DNA of 64,000 bases. Origin: Nilaparvata lugens. Lineage: Eukaryota; Arthropoda; Insecta; Hemiptera; Delphacidae. The notes under the pieces are model-generated. The model ran no database searches and was not told the DNA's origin. It worked only from the letters and a program-made list of their open reading frames with translations. Positions 23,526 through 37,500 of this stretch are shown here, in pieces. Location of the stretch: assembly GCF_014356525.2 (NCBI RefSeq), contig NC_052507.1, positions 57,389,362 through 57,453,361 on the forward strand. The letters run 5' to 3'. The translations under genes were made by a program, and so were the position numbers. How positions within the stretch are numbered: position 1 is the stretch's first letter; each line of letters opens with the position of its first letter.

Positions 23526-25665
23526 TGGCATATTTGCTACCTAAAATCCCGAAACGCAGAGATATTCTTGCAAGCATTCAGTCCACCATAGAAATTGCCC
23601 CTCAAATTACCAAGCCAAACGTCGTATCCACTGTTCGCAAGATAGAACCCTCAAAAAATAATAACTATGAATTTATTCTGCTTCTCATTACAAACAATTT
23701 GAACACTTTTTGATGACACAGTAGTCTGATTCCTTGTAAATAATAGTAAAGTTATTGAAGCACATTAGAATTATATCAACTATCATCCTTTTATTTTGTC
23801 ACAGCACAATACGAGTACCTAGCCTAGTTTCATCAAGAGCCATTTTACACCTGAAAATGGTTTTTGAGTTGTGTTGAGACAAAATTAAAGAGTAAAATTT
23901 TCATAGGTCATTAAAATGATAAATGGCTATTTTCTCATAGCTCTTAAAGAGTTGAAACAAGTTGTGTAGTGACAAAATAAAAGGGTATTTTATACAGGTT
24001 TAGTGAAAAGTATGGAAACAGCGATATATTTCTTTTGAGAGGGAAATTTGACGATAGGTCTTATTAAGGTTTCTATTCAATAAAAAAAACTGCTTTTCAC
24101 TGTCACATAAAAATTTTGGTCCGCCATCTTGGAACCGCCATTTTGAATCCAACTTCATTTTTACAATTTTGTAGTAATAAGGTTTCTAGGATATACCGTA
24201 AGTATAAAACCACTGAATCTATTCTAAATTCGTCAAAAACAAACCCCTCCCCCAATACATCACACCCTCCTCAAAAAGGACAAAGAATAACTCTTTACAA
24301 AACCTTACAAAACCAAGATTTAGTCTTTCATCATTCACGATAATAGTTATCATGTTATCATTTCAATATTACTGGATAAATGAAAGTACTAAAGCAAATT
24401 GACGAATGTTATGTCAATTTATGCATTTACTTGAAGGGTCCCCGTTACTTCACTACGTGAATTAGAAGATAACACATCATTTTTTTAGAAAAACCACAGA
24501 AAAAGAAATCCTTTTACTTCGAAATATATATATATATATATATAGGAATGGAAAATAGAGTTTAAAAGCTAGAACTTCACACACCTAGACAATCATCTTT
24601 GCCATCAAACACATAGTCTGAAGAGCTCCCGGTGGCTCAATGCATCAACAACACAACTGGCAAATTCCTCAGACTGCTTCTTTCAGGGTGTATGATTCGA
24701 AATATTTCTATTTTAAACGTCGTCATAGTATATTTTTCTTCTTCCAAAAATTTTCCACCCTCCCTCTCATTCACTACCGTATTATATCTTGACCGATTGG
24801 TACGTCAATGAGATAGGACTTCGCCTCAAACCCGGCTTTTCTGATTAGTTCATCCTGGAATTTCGAAAAAAAATGGTAATTATCACCTTTGTTAGTTTAT
24901 CATGGCGCGAAGCACACAGAAGAAATGCTTTTCATGAGAGCCGTTATTACAAGAATGCAAAATTCGGTCGAGTGAAATCGATACAATAATAAGCTTGATA
25001 CATCATCATGTTTCGTCTCTCATAGTGATAGAGGAAAGATAAATATAATTTTAAAATAGTCAGTCGTTGAATATTCATGTTTGTTGCAAATGCAGATTGA
25101 AATAAATGAATTTATATCAATTCACCCAAATACTATTTAGATTCATAAAATACCCAAATACTATTCATAAAATACTATTTATCGAAATTAATTATTTTTT
25201 CCGTGAAAGATTGTTTTAAAGAATCATTAGGAGGCAATACTTTATAATTATCAAGTATCATTAATAATTTCAAACTTCAAAGTTTAGTAGGCTACCAAAA
25301 TGAGATATTGCAGCATACTAAAAAACAACCTGCTTATCAATTTGATTTTTTCACAAATAAGCTGAATTTTTTACTTGTAAGTGTTATTTTCCGAGTGTAA
25401 AGGCTAGTCTACTTGAAATAATAATTTAGTATACCTGAGGTTACCTCAAGGCTTCTTGTAGGCCTACTTTAAATGTTATTCAAATGTTTGTAAATATTGT
25501 GTTTTTTCATGAAGGTTCACAGTGATTTTCCACAACGAACTGATATTATATTAGAATCATTTATTGACTAATCAGAAATGAATGCCACTACATAAAATGT
25601 TGGGGAAACGAAGATCATCGATTCGATTATTTGCTTCTGTGAATGAATAAAAAATGTAAACTTAC
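23526..25665. other. Non-coding stretch
   Basis: No gene is supported. A TATA run lies at 24521-24544. A degenerate tRNA-like segment may lie near 24630-24710 (CCCGGTGGCTCAATGCATC), too weak to call. Confidence 0.5.
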
Positions 25666-25881
25666 AGTTCGCTCCATAACGAAGGGTTCTTTTTGTTTGT
25701 TACTTTTATTCCTGAAGATACCAAGAATTTTTCCATTTCCTCTTACATATTTGGAGAGTGGTGGTGTCTCCGCAGAATCGTCTTCATTGTAATCATCACT
25801 CCTTCCACTACCATTAATTTGTGGTAAATCCAGTAGAAGGATGGAAATCACAAACAATTTGGTATCCTGACTCTTCCACAT
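25666..25881 (-). CDS. Candidate first exon, short secreted protein
   Basis: An ATG at 25881 opens 72 codons that end exactly at a strong splice donor (ACT|GTAAGT, exon end 25666, phase 0). The N-terminus looks like a signal peptide (KLFVISILLLDLPQINGSG), followed by a hydrophilic stretch with acidic (DDYNEDDSAE) and basic parts. No family is recognised, and no downstream exon was found on the minus strand. It could be a chance frame with a donor-like site. Confidence 0.35.
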
Positions 25882-27595
25882 ACCTGTATATACCTATACA
25901 GATGGAAGATACATAATATATACCGTAGCCTACTTCACACTATAAAATTTCCAGAATATCAGGCACTCTACTAGTAGGCTGATGCTTTCTTGAAACTGAT
26001 AATCAGTTTGAGAGCGATGCCATTTGATTATGTAGTGAGTGATCAGGCATTTGCTATTCAAAATTTGAATATAATGTACCTATAGTTGAGAAACAAAATG
26101 TTTTCGATCTCATTGTCAGCAAGGCCTACGTTACAACCCATTCTGTCAAAATGACCCAGTTTAAATGACCCATTGTGACCTAGTTTATTGAAAATAATGG
26201 TTTCTTGATATGATTCATTCAGCTTATTATACATACAATTGTTTCACGTTCACACTGACATGCATCAATTTATTTGATTCAATAAACAATTCAGACCACT
26301 GAGGCGAGTTTTCGAGTTATATTAACTTATTTTCAAAACACGAGACTCGAAAGCTCTGCAAAGTAAAAAAATTGTTTATTACAATAACATCAAATATAAT
26401 TACTGCACATCGGTCTAAAAGACATAATATAGAGTATATTTCTATAGTATATTTGTCAATATTTAACACTATTGTCAATTTGTGCTGTAATCACATATCG
26501 ATACCGATCTATTATATTTAGTCATGTTATTTCAAAACAGGGTGGTAATTAGGTGGTGATATAGTTGTGGTGATTATTTATTTCTAATAGAGGAAAATTT
26601 AGTTTTGTCGCACGAGGTTGGTAGCCCTAACACACGGCAATGCAAGTAGCTTATTTTTGAGCGATGTAACATAGCCTACTGTGTGGGTTCCAGCACTACC
26701 TCCGCTGATCAGCTGAAATCAACGAATTTTTATTGGTGTAGGTGACGTCACACGAATGCACTACGGCTTTGTTTACGGAGGTAGTGGTTCCAGACGTCTT
26801 ATGAACAGAATTTCTTTTATCACAGAACATGAATATTATGGTGAAACGAGACAAAGCGTGTATAACTTCAATGGGTGGAAATTTTGAGCACATTATTCAA
26901 TAATCTTCAGCAACTGAGAAATGAAATATTATACAGTATTTTTTTAAATATAAACGCTATATATTTTTATTAGAACTGAATTTCCGTTTTATGATTTAAT
27001 TGAAAACTGGGTAAAAGGACTAGAAAAATCCCTCCGTACAGAAATAGGCTGAGCAGTAGACAAAAGCTAAAATGTGTTATGGAAAATGGAATAATTTCAA
27101 TGAACGATGATAATGAACACACTATTTTCTCATAAAATATTCGTATAATAAAACATATTATTGGAATCGACAATACAAAATTAGTTGAATAGAATGTTAT
27201 TTATCTACTGTATAAGCGTATAATAGGATGAGAATGAGCAGACAGTATACTGCAATATACTGTATAAGCGTATATTTGAGGATGACAATGATCAATGAAA
27301 ACAGTAGAGTCACTTTTGGCTAAAATCATAATAAATTATTATGAAAACAGAATCACAACAATTATAATATTATTTGATATTTATACTATATCGTTGAAAC
27401 TGTTGTCTTTTCTGGGGATAATATTATTGTCTTTTCTGGTTTTTTGGGGGTTATTGTATGCTTTATTGCTGTGAAGCTTACTGAGGGAATGGCAGGGAAT
27501 ATAATATAGCCTAAGGTTTATGGTATGTAGGGATACAGGTGTAAAGGAAGCGCGGATTGAGGCGGATTCCCGATATTTCAGTATCAATGAACGTC
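25882..27595. other. Non-coding stretch
   Basis: No gene is supported. A short inverted repeat built on CACTACCTCCG and CGGAGGTAGTG lies at about 26686-26796. A CTGTATAAGCGTATA block is repeated near 27209 and 27259. Confidence 0.5.
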
Positions 27596-27761
27596 TGGTT
27601 CAGTGAAAATATTATTGCCATGGTTCTAATGGGACTATGCATACTCGCACGGCCGGACTGAGTGAGAATAGTCCCATTACAGTTCACTTCATTGAAATAG
27701 ACCCACTATAATTATAGATAGTCCAACTGTAGTATAGTCTCAACATGTTTTCACTGTACCA
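27596..27761. mobile_element. MITE with 14-bp terminal inverted repeats
   Basis: Left end TGGTTCAGTGAAAA, right end TTTTCACTGTACCA (one mismatch when inverted). A second inner pair (TAATGGGACTAT ... ATAGTCCCATTA) strengthens the hairpin. It lies downstream of the carrier gene's last exon. Confidence 0.6.
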
Positions 27762-27998
27762 GTAACTGACTCTGATACTAATATGTGGGATACGCCATCT
27801 TCAATATTCAACTTTCTTGTTCGGGTATTCTTTCTTGTATTCACATAAAAATTAAAAAGTATTGTATCCAATTGTTACATATGTTTACCTTTTTTTATAT
27901 GGTACTTTTTTAATTTATGGTAAAAAAGGATACTATGTGGGAATATTACTAGGAAGTAATATGTGGGAATCCGCCTTTAATTAAACAGCCTATTTCTT

Positions 27999-28150
27999 TA
28001 GGGCCGTTTGCACAGTCAAAGCTTGAACTGACTTTAATCAGTTAGTGGCCTAAACTCAAAATCAACCACTCTTTAACAAAAGAGACTTTATATGGATTTA
28101 ATCCAATTTGAAATGGAATTGAGTTTAAACTGTCACTCTGAAAAGCACTC
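27999..28150. mobile_element. Degenerate MITE-like segment
   Basis: The left end TTAGGGCCGTTTGCACAGTC looks like a DNA-transposon terminal repeat. A weak inverse (AAACTGTCACTCTG) occurs near 28125. Target duplication not resolved. Confidence 0.3.
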
Positions 28151-28154
28151 AGTC

Positions 28155-28330
28155 ATCGAAAAATATTCCCGATAGAAATCAATAACTTTCCCTCATGTTT
28201 GCTATTTCAACAATCTACTCCTTACAAGAAGTATTTCAGTTAGAATCAATGAATTCCCCACATTTTGCTATTTAAACAGCCTACTCTTTAGTCCTGGAAA
28301 CATATTTCAGATAGAAATCAATGAACATTT
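28155..28330 (-). repeat. ~70-bp tandem triplication over the carrier gene 3' end
   Basis: On the plus strand, GATAGAAATCAAT-type anchors occur at 28171, 28239 and 28310, spaced 68 and 71 bp, each followed or preceded by TTTGCTATTT and CTACTC blocks. The rightmost unit includes the last codons and the stop of the carrier gene, so the other two look like duplicated gene-end sequence now in the 3' UTR. Confidence 0.65.
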
Positions 28331-28537
28331 CGTAGCCGAAGAAGACGGCTGCATTGACAGGCATGGCGCGCAGTACGGTCACCCAAAAGCCTCGCACAAA
28401 AACTCTCGCTCCATCTTCTTTGTAGCTCTTCTTCACACAGTCCCACATGCCCTTGTATTTGGGCGATTGCGCGTTGTCCGCTTGTATCCTAGATTTCACC
28501 ACATCTACTGGTACCACCACAGCCCAAGACCATATAC
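28281..28537 (-). CDS. Carrier gene exon 6 (last coding exon)
   Basis: 257 nt after TATTGTTTGCAG, encoding IWSWAVVVPVDVVKSRIQ with the third signature and the final helix (MPVNAAVFFGYEMFIDF), ending SRTKE and TAG at 28281-28283. Confidence 0.95.
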
Positions 28538-31500
28538 CTGCAAACAATACAAACAACTTGTATCACAATTGAATATACAGTACAAAATAACAATTATTTG
28601 ACATTTTTTGAATAAGAATTGATACTGTGGAATTTCTCCAAAATCGAAAAAACACAGTTTTATTTCTATTGTTCAAAAACATATACTAAATGTCAAATCT
28701 CTTTATTTCTTTATAATCCTTACTGTGACTTTCTCATACACGTTTCATCTGAATCATTTTAATCCAGATTCACCCTTACTAACAGGCAATAGCCTATGTA
28801 AGGGTATTTCTCATTTCTATCATATATATTGAACAAAAAATTGTTACTATAGTCTTTATTATGGTATGCTTAAAAATTTTATGTTATACTGTAGTACTAC
28901 TGTATTTACTGTTATGCTGTACAATATACATCAATTTTGTAAAGTGTTGAAGAGAATGAATTTGATTTGATATAATTTGATTTTTGTCACATCCATATTT
29001 ATTAGATTTGTACACTGTATTAGACCTAAAGAGAACTGTTTTTTTTTCAATATTTATTGTTTTATTGTGATTTTTATGTTGCAAATATACATTGAATAGA
29101 TGGAAATAAATTGGATGTAGCATTGGTTCAAATGCGAATTAATGAATAACTATTATTAAACGAAGATCCCAATTAAATGCTGCAAATCACCCCGAAGACT
29201 TCTGCTACTGCAAATATTGACAACAGGGTAAACAAAATAAAATCATACATAAATGTTGTTAAATTCTACACAGTTTTATTTGGTACAGGACCATGGTTTC
29301 GTGATCATACAAGTCACGACAGACTTTAGTCAGCTTGAAAATGTGACCTGTGTGGTCACGAAACCATGGTCCTGTACCAAATAAAACTGTGTAGAATTTG
29401 ACAACATTTATGTATGATTTTATTTCATCATGGAACGGTTCTACAACATTGACAGTTACTCAGTCGAACAGGGTAAACAGCTAGATGGAAATTCCATTTA
29501 ATTGGGATTTTTGTTTAGTAATAATTATACATTGAATAGAATTTTATTTGATTTGATACATTGTTAACACATTTTGCTTACACATCGACTTGTCTATAAG
29601 GCGAGAAAGTCATAATTTTTTATGATTCTAATGTTCTCTCTGTACTGAATTTCCTTGAATCTACTATAGCATTTGGGACCTCTTCTTTTTATACTATATA
29701 TAAATGATATTTCTACTCTTGTACCTCAAAATAAGTTGACGCTATACGCTGACGATACATCTTTGATATTTGCGGACAGAAACTTGGAAGACCTAGAAAT
29801 TGATTGTAATCTGGTGTGTAATAGGGTTGTTCAGTATTTTAATTCGCTCTCCCTGACAGTAAATTCAAAAAAAAGTAATCTAATAAGTTTTAGTCTGAGA
29901 CACAGTGCGATTGAGCCACATTTGTTTATAGGAAATGATTGTATACGAAATACAGATTCAGTGAAATTACTTGGCCTAGAGCTAGATTTCAAGTTTGTGT
30001 GGGATGAGCATGTAAATGTAATAGTTAATAGAGTGAGTGGAGATATTTTTGTGATAAGAAATATGGTAAAATTTGTACCATTATCTGTTTCAAATATGGT
30101 TTACTTTGCATTGTTTCACTCCCATGTTGCTTATGGGATAGAGTTATGGGGAAGCACTGCAGATTTGCACTTCCAAAAAATATTTAAATTGCAAAAAAGA
30201 GCTATTCGCTATTTGGCTGGACTCAAATTTAATGAGTCATGTAGAGAGGCTTTCGTCTATTTGAACATTCTAACTCTACCCTCAATTTATATTTTCAAAT
30301 TATTAGTCTTCACTCACGACCATATCTCAGATCTGGCCACAAACGCTGACATCCACAATCATAATACTAGAAGCAGAAATAAATTAGCTTTAAGACAGCA
30401 CAGGCTTCAACTTTATGAGAAAATGCCTTCTTACATTGGTTCAAAGCTTTACAATAATTTACCAATTGAGCTGCAGTCCCTAACAAACAATAATATATTC
30501 AAAAAGAAATTATACAGCTTTCTTGTTGCAAAAGCTTATTATAGTTTCAATGATTATTTCTGTAATACATGATTGAAGCATCTAGTAATAATAAATTTCT
30601 ATGTCCTGCACTACTTTTAAAACCTACTTTATGTATCTGATGTCTTTGTACTGGTGCTTATTTTATGTCCATTGATGTGAGTATATTTTCAACAATTCCT
30701 CAAGGAATGACCTGTGACTAGACGATATTCAAATGTATATTGTATTATATGCTGTGTTGAATAAAGAGATTATCTTATCTTATCTTATCTTATCTAGCAG
30801 GTGGTGGAAAAGGAAGCGTGACGAGTAAGCACTGCTATAAAATCCACAGACTTTGAAACTTTGAATCTCGGAATAGTTTAAATTAAAATAGATTCAAATC
30901 ACATGTGATAAGATCAATTACTGAAACGGGCAATACTAATTAAACAATTTAGTACATAATTATAATATAAAGTACAAGATTTGAGCTTTGTAGGCTACAA
31001 AAAGGAGGAATGCTGATGAAAGATTATAGGTTGTTAATTATTCTTCTACTATACACCTATACTACAATTCTACTTTCTACTATACCTGCATTAGCTCCTG
31101 CTATCAGGATACCCAGCATGCTTTTCTCAGGGAAACACTCTAGTACACGCACGTATAATAACATGTACAATCCAGATGCTAGCGGATCTCTAAAAAAGCG
31201 TAATTTGAAAATAAACAATCAAGCAGAAAGCAGGGCAAACAACTTACTGAATTATGTATGAATTCTAATGAGAATACAGTAATATTGTAGAAACAAAGTG
31301 TTACTTGGAAATCTATATTAGCATTAAATTATGGAAACTACAGCTCTATATGAAAGTTGGCTTACAGGCTGGGAAAAGTTCATTACACTTATTCTATGAC
31401 GAAGTACAATAAATTGAATGTTTAGGCTATGTACAAAATGATGAATAATAAACTCAGTTAAGTTATGAAGAAAACGGGAGATAGGAAAAGGAATTATATG

Positions 31501-34500
31501 AATTAGTAAAATTTTATACCAGTCAATAACACTGTTAAATGAATAATAAAGGTTGTTGAATGGGTAACTAGTGGAATAGGTTGAAATCAAAACAATCAAA
31601 TAATATGAGATTAAAATTTAAAATGTAATTGATAAGCTTTACATTGGAAATCATCAATTAGAAGGCATTAATCGTTTATTTAATTATTGAGAATACTAGT
31701 GTGAGCACAAAGATACGGATTCTCGAAGCAAGCCACAATTTTATATATCATATGGTCATAAAATCAAAACCCAAATCTATCTATTCTGAAAATAGATTTG
31801 AGTACAGAATAATAATATTCAAAAAAAAATAGCATTCATACAAAACAAAACAACATTATTGTCAATTATTATAATTATTGAGAGCAATTCAGTTCAAAAA
31901 CCCAGGAAACATGAAGCAACTCCAATTACAAATTAGTAAAGACAGTACAAACTTCAAACCAACATTGAGTGAATAAATCAGTATTGTGCGAGAGCTCGTA
32001 GCGATAGGTTGTGTAGCCGTTTAGTCTAGTGAAGTGTAGAAAAGTAAATTCAGCAGTTTGTTCGGTTGAATACTCTAATTAGAACAAACTCGCGACGGAT
32101 AGTTTTTTTTTTGGATATCTATGCAAACAAAGCAGAAATTGGTCGATTGTGTTTTCAACGTGGCCGTTTTTGTGCAACCGCGTTCGCACGCGTGCGCGAG
32201 TGCTATTCGATTATTTCGGACAATATGTTTCGATAAACGTGAATTATGTCGGATAAACAACTAATCCGTCTACCCAAATTCTTGGCGCCAGAGTTTGAAG
32301 AAGAAGAAGAAGTAGAAACTGTGCCTACGAAAATGGAGGAGTCATCTAATGCTGCTGATTGTTCATCAATTGCTGTCGATTGTTCACCAGATAAGTACAT
32401 TAGAATTAACAAACTCAAATCAGCAACAGAGCAGATCCTATATAATGCTTGGAAAGAGACTGAGCTGAAGTGGAAGAAATCTGAGGAAGAAAAACAACAG
32501 TTAATCAAGAGAATTGAAAATCTTGAAGCTTTGTGTTCAGGGGGTAGTGCGTCACACAAAGCTACGGATAATAGAGAAAAATCATCTTCATCAAACCAGG
32601 TTATATACGAAACCGAAGACAACACTCTAGCAGAAGAAACTGAGTGGGTTAGAGCTCGCAATAAGCGATGATCAAAGAAGAGGAAGCTCTTGAATTCCCC
32701 TCCGATTGATTCATCCCGTCATAAGATTCAAAAACAGTCAAATATTGCACAACATGAATCATCATCGGTTGCAGAAAAGTTGCCAGCTAAAAGCAAAAAG
32801 ATTCCACCAGTGATATTGGAAAACGTAAAATCTTTTCAAACATTATATGAGGAGATAACAAAATTTGCCAGTAAAGAACCTTCTAATTTCAAAGTATTGA
32901 CTGGAAATTCATTGAAAATAAATTTTTAGTCGGAGAAAGATTTCAGAGAAGCAACAAAAATGGTTGAATGAAGCAAAATACTCATGGTACTCGTATGAGA
33001 ACAAACAAACGAGACCAATAAGAGTGATGGCCAAGAAACTGCATAGCACTTGCCAACCAGAAAGCATAGTTGCTGACCTTAGAAAATAGAGAATTCAAGA
33101 TGATGAATGCTGTAAATAAATTGAAATTGAAGACCAAGGAGCCACTTGACATGTTCATTCTATCTTTTAGCACTGAAGAAGATGTGAAAAAAGTATATGG
33201 GATAGAACATATAATGAGATGCAAAGTGGAGATTGAGTCATTGGTTCCATCTAGATTAGTGCCTCAATTTAAAAAATGTCAAGGTTTTGGATAAACAGAA
33301 ATATTGCAACAGAGAGCCAAGATGTGTGAAGTGTGCTGGGAAGCACAGCACAATCAGCCGCACAAAACCGAAGGAGTCGGAGCTAAAATGCGTCCACTGT
33401 GGAGGAAAGCATCCATCAAGCTACAGAGGATGTAGTGTAGTTGTAGAACTACAGAAAATGAAAAATCAAAGACAACGAAAAACCAATGTTCAGAAGACTG
33501 TTGAAGAAAAAACCCAACAAAAAGCCTGAAAAGGAGGAGCAGAAGGGATTGAACAACCAGACTGCAAAAGGAGCATTCAAGGGCAGCACCTCCTCAAAGA
33601 AGAAGAAAACACAACAAGAAAGTATGAGTGGTATCCTAAACATCATCTTGGAGAAGCTTATAAAACAGGAGTCGATGTTGACTATATTTGAGCAAAGACT
33701 AAGTGGAACAGAAATAAACCAAAGTCATTCAATCTCTAAGAAGAAATGAACCAGCAATTAAGAATAATGACATGAAATGCCAATGGTCTTCAACAGAGAC
33801 AAGCAGAATTAGTTTCAGTACTTCAAATTAAGAAAATAGATATAGCCTATGTTTAATATCTGAGACTCACTTCACAACCAGTCATACCTGAGATTCAGAG
33901 GCTACAAGTTGTATCATACTTCTCATCCCCAAAATACAGCTAGAGGTGGAAGTGCAATAATAATCAGAGAGGGTCTAAAGCATTATGAAAACTCTATTCA
34001 AACCTATTCAAACAGAAGAAATGCAAGTGACAACAGTTAGGCTAGTTTTAAATTAGTTTTAAGTCTCGCGGTAGTTGGAGTGGCGAGGCCGGCAGCTGCT
34101 GCGCCCTAGCGGATAAGTTAGTATTTAGATTTCTATCGCATAAGCGTCACTTGAAGTCTCCAGCTCGTGTCGAACGGTGAAAAAACAGGATCGTGGCTGT
34201 TTTTTCGATTGTTGCCGTTGAAATTAAATTTTACACGTTCGTCGTTGTGTTAAAATTATTATCGATATATTAACTGTCCCAAGTTGGGGAAAAGTACAGT
34301 TTTTCCTTGTTATTTGTGAATATATATGTTGAAATATTCAACTAGTGCGATCGGACTTAGAATTGTACAGCAGTGTAAAGTAATAGTCAATATAGTAAAG
34401 TTATCTTCCAAGCAATTTTCGGACTGATCAGTAATTGAATTGATGCCAGAATTAACATACATCGGATAGGGGTAGCAGATGTACAAGAGAAGCCAACACC

Positions 34501-37500
34501 TTTTCCCGACTCCGTCTTGTCCTGCCACAAACCTAATTCCAATTCCTGGAGTAAGTTGGTATTTAGTATTTGAAGAAAACTACTTGCTGGTGAGTAACCA
34601 AATAAATCACTTCTGGTATAAATTTAATGCTGAAAATATTACTTACTACATTCAATCTATTAATTATTGCTCTCTTTATTCTAGCATATTATCATTCAAT
34701 ATTTTGCTCTTTAAATATATCGACAGTCCTCTGCTCTCGTTTGTAATTTGGGCTATCCATTATGGTCCTCCGGGCTGGATATGAACCCAATTGTTTCGAA
34801 TTTGTATTTTTTTTCATGCTAGAATTATTCTGCGTTACAATTCTGAGTCCGTATTGTACAGTTATTTTCTTGTTAGAGAAAGCTGCATGTCAGCGATTGT
34901 CGACTCCTTTCATTCAGCACAGTTGCTAGCCTTGCGTTCAAGCAATGCTTATCGCATTATCGCAATACAATGGACTTGTTTGTTTCAGATAAGTTATCTG
35001 TTTTGTCCAGTTGTAATAATAACTTGTTCATCGAATCGTTTTCTATTCTATTGAAAAATTAAACTGAATTACAATGGCAACTGCTTCCAATGAGCCGAAG
35101 CTGGCTTCGCCAACTGAGGTATCATTGCGAATAAATAAAGCAAAATTAACTCAGCTATTTTCAAGAGTTCAAAGATGTTTTGATTTAGTTAAGGATGTAG
35201 GAACTAATAAAAAAGTTGCTAGTCAATTCCTCACATTGCATAGATTGATTCCAAATACTGTTATTGAATATGAAAAAACTGAACTTCTTATCAATGAATT
35301 AGAATTAAGTTTGAATGATCAATTCAATCCAGCATTCAATGACAGTTACTTGGTTATGGTAGCGAAAATATATGAAACAGCTGAACTTCTTCAAAAAATT
35401 AATTCAGCGCCTACTGTCACAGTGCAATCGGCACCGACAACCTCACCTACTACTGTGTCAAATGAATTACTATTACCGAAAATTGAGTTAGCGAAATTTA
35501 GTGGTCGTCAGTCCGAATGGGCTGTCTTTTATGAGTTATTCAAAAATCTCGTTCATGAAAATAAAGCATTGTCTGACCAACAAAAAATTCAATATTTAAC
35601 ATCAAAACTTACAGGTGAAGCATCCAATATTTGTAGGCATCTCCCTACCGTAGCTGCTAACTATAGTATTATTTGGAATGCTTTAGTTAATCGCTATAAT
35701 AATCCAAGAGCTCAGTTGGAAACCTATTTCGATGAGATTTTTCAATTCAAAGGGCTTAAAGTAGAAAGCAGGGAAGGTTTGACTTCGGTATTAGACCGAT
35801 TTTGTAACTCTGTTACTGCTGTAAAAAGATTGAAAAATAATGGGCTTGACGATGCTATATTCTTACATTTTGGTTTGAGAATTCTTGATACTGTAACTCG
35901 TAGAGAATTTGAATCATCTCATAGAGATAAAGAGGAGCCCACTTATAAAGACTTTGTAAGTTTCATTGAAAAGCAAGTTCGATCATTGTCGATTGATAAA
36001 AATAAGGGTGATAGTTTTCATAGTGGAAAAGCGTTAAAGGGCTCATCAAACTCTAAGAATTTCGCAATTCAGTCAGGAGATGAAATTCCTAGTGATAGTC
36101 GGGGAAAATCTCATTGTATAAGCTGTAAGGGGAGTAAACATAAGTTGACAGATTGTGAGTCATTTTTGAAACTCTCGCCATGGAATAGATTTCGTCTCAT
36201 AAAAGAGAAGTCTTATTGTCTAAAATGTTTAGTGGGAGGTCACTCAGCTCGTGAGTGTAAAAGCAATGCTTCCTGTACTCAATGCAAAAATTCACATCAT
36301 ACGTTGTTACATTTCGATTTCAAAAATCAATCTGAAGAGAGTGGTGTTAGTTGTTGTAGTACTAAATTGGTAAACAATGAGTCTGAAAATGATAAAACTA
36401 TTGTTTTATTGTCTACTGCTATCGTTCTGATCAGAAATAAGAGAGGGCAAGAATGTCCCCTGCGATTTCTTATCGACTCTGGTAGTGAGAAGAATTTTGT
36501 AACTTCTCGTGCGTGTCGTCAGCTAGGCTTGTATATTAAACCTGTCTATTCAACTGTCACTGGGTTTGGCGGTCAATCAAGCAAGGTTCAAGGTCGAGCG
36601 TCGTTCACAATTCGTTCTCACGCTGACACTACATTTTCGTTTGCTGTTGATGCGTTGGTAGTTGAAAAAATACTTGACAGATTACCATCTCGTGAAGTTG
36701 ATGTGTCTAAGTTGTCCTACTTGAAATCATTGAAATTGGCGGATGATAAATTTTTCATCCCTGGAAAATTGGATGGTATTTTGGGTGCCGAATTCTTTCC
36801 CGATCTTATCAATAATTACCAATCTCATCAAGAGGTAGGTTCAGTCAAATTAGTTGACAGTAAACTGGGTTTTATTGTTATGGGTCGAGCCCCAGTTTTG
36901 AACTCGTCACAAAATAAACAATTCAATAATTGTTTGCTCGTCTCTAGTCCACCTTTGAATGACCTAGTACAGAGGTTTTGGGAGGTTGAAGATTGTCCTA
37001 AATCGGGGAATGATCTTACACCTGCCGAGTTGGATTGTGAAAATAATTTTCGTTCGTCTGTTCGTCGTTTGGAATCAGGTCGATTCGTGGTATCCTTGCC
37101 GTTTGAAAAATCAGCTGATTGTTTGGGTGATTCATATTCTATGGCTAAACGGAGATTGACAAATTTGGAAAATCGTCTCGCTCGCTCCGAAGATATTAAG
37201 ATCGCATACCACGAAATAATGTTGGATTATTTGCGCCAAGGGCACATGACCTTGATTGAGGATCAGGAAAATAAACAGGGGTATTATATTCCTCACCACG
37301 CAATCGTGAAGGCTCGTAGTACTACTACACCTGTAAGAATCGTTTATGATGCAAGCGCTAAAACTACGACTGGTTTGTCATTGAATTCGATTCTCCATGC
37401 TGGTCAGAAGTTACAGACGAACATTTTCGTGTTGCTATTGAATTTTCGTCTTTTTGCAATTGGAGTGACAGGTGATTTGAAACAGATGTATCGTCAAATA

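Noticed and set aside
34310..34784. Short frames in the BEL LTR, repeated at 40680-41191
   Set aside because: Present in both LTRs; regulatory non-coding repeat, not genes.
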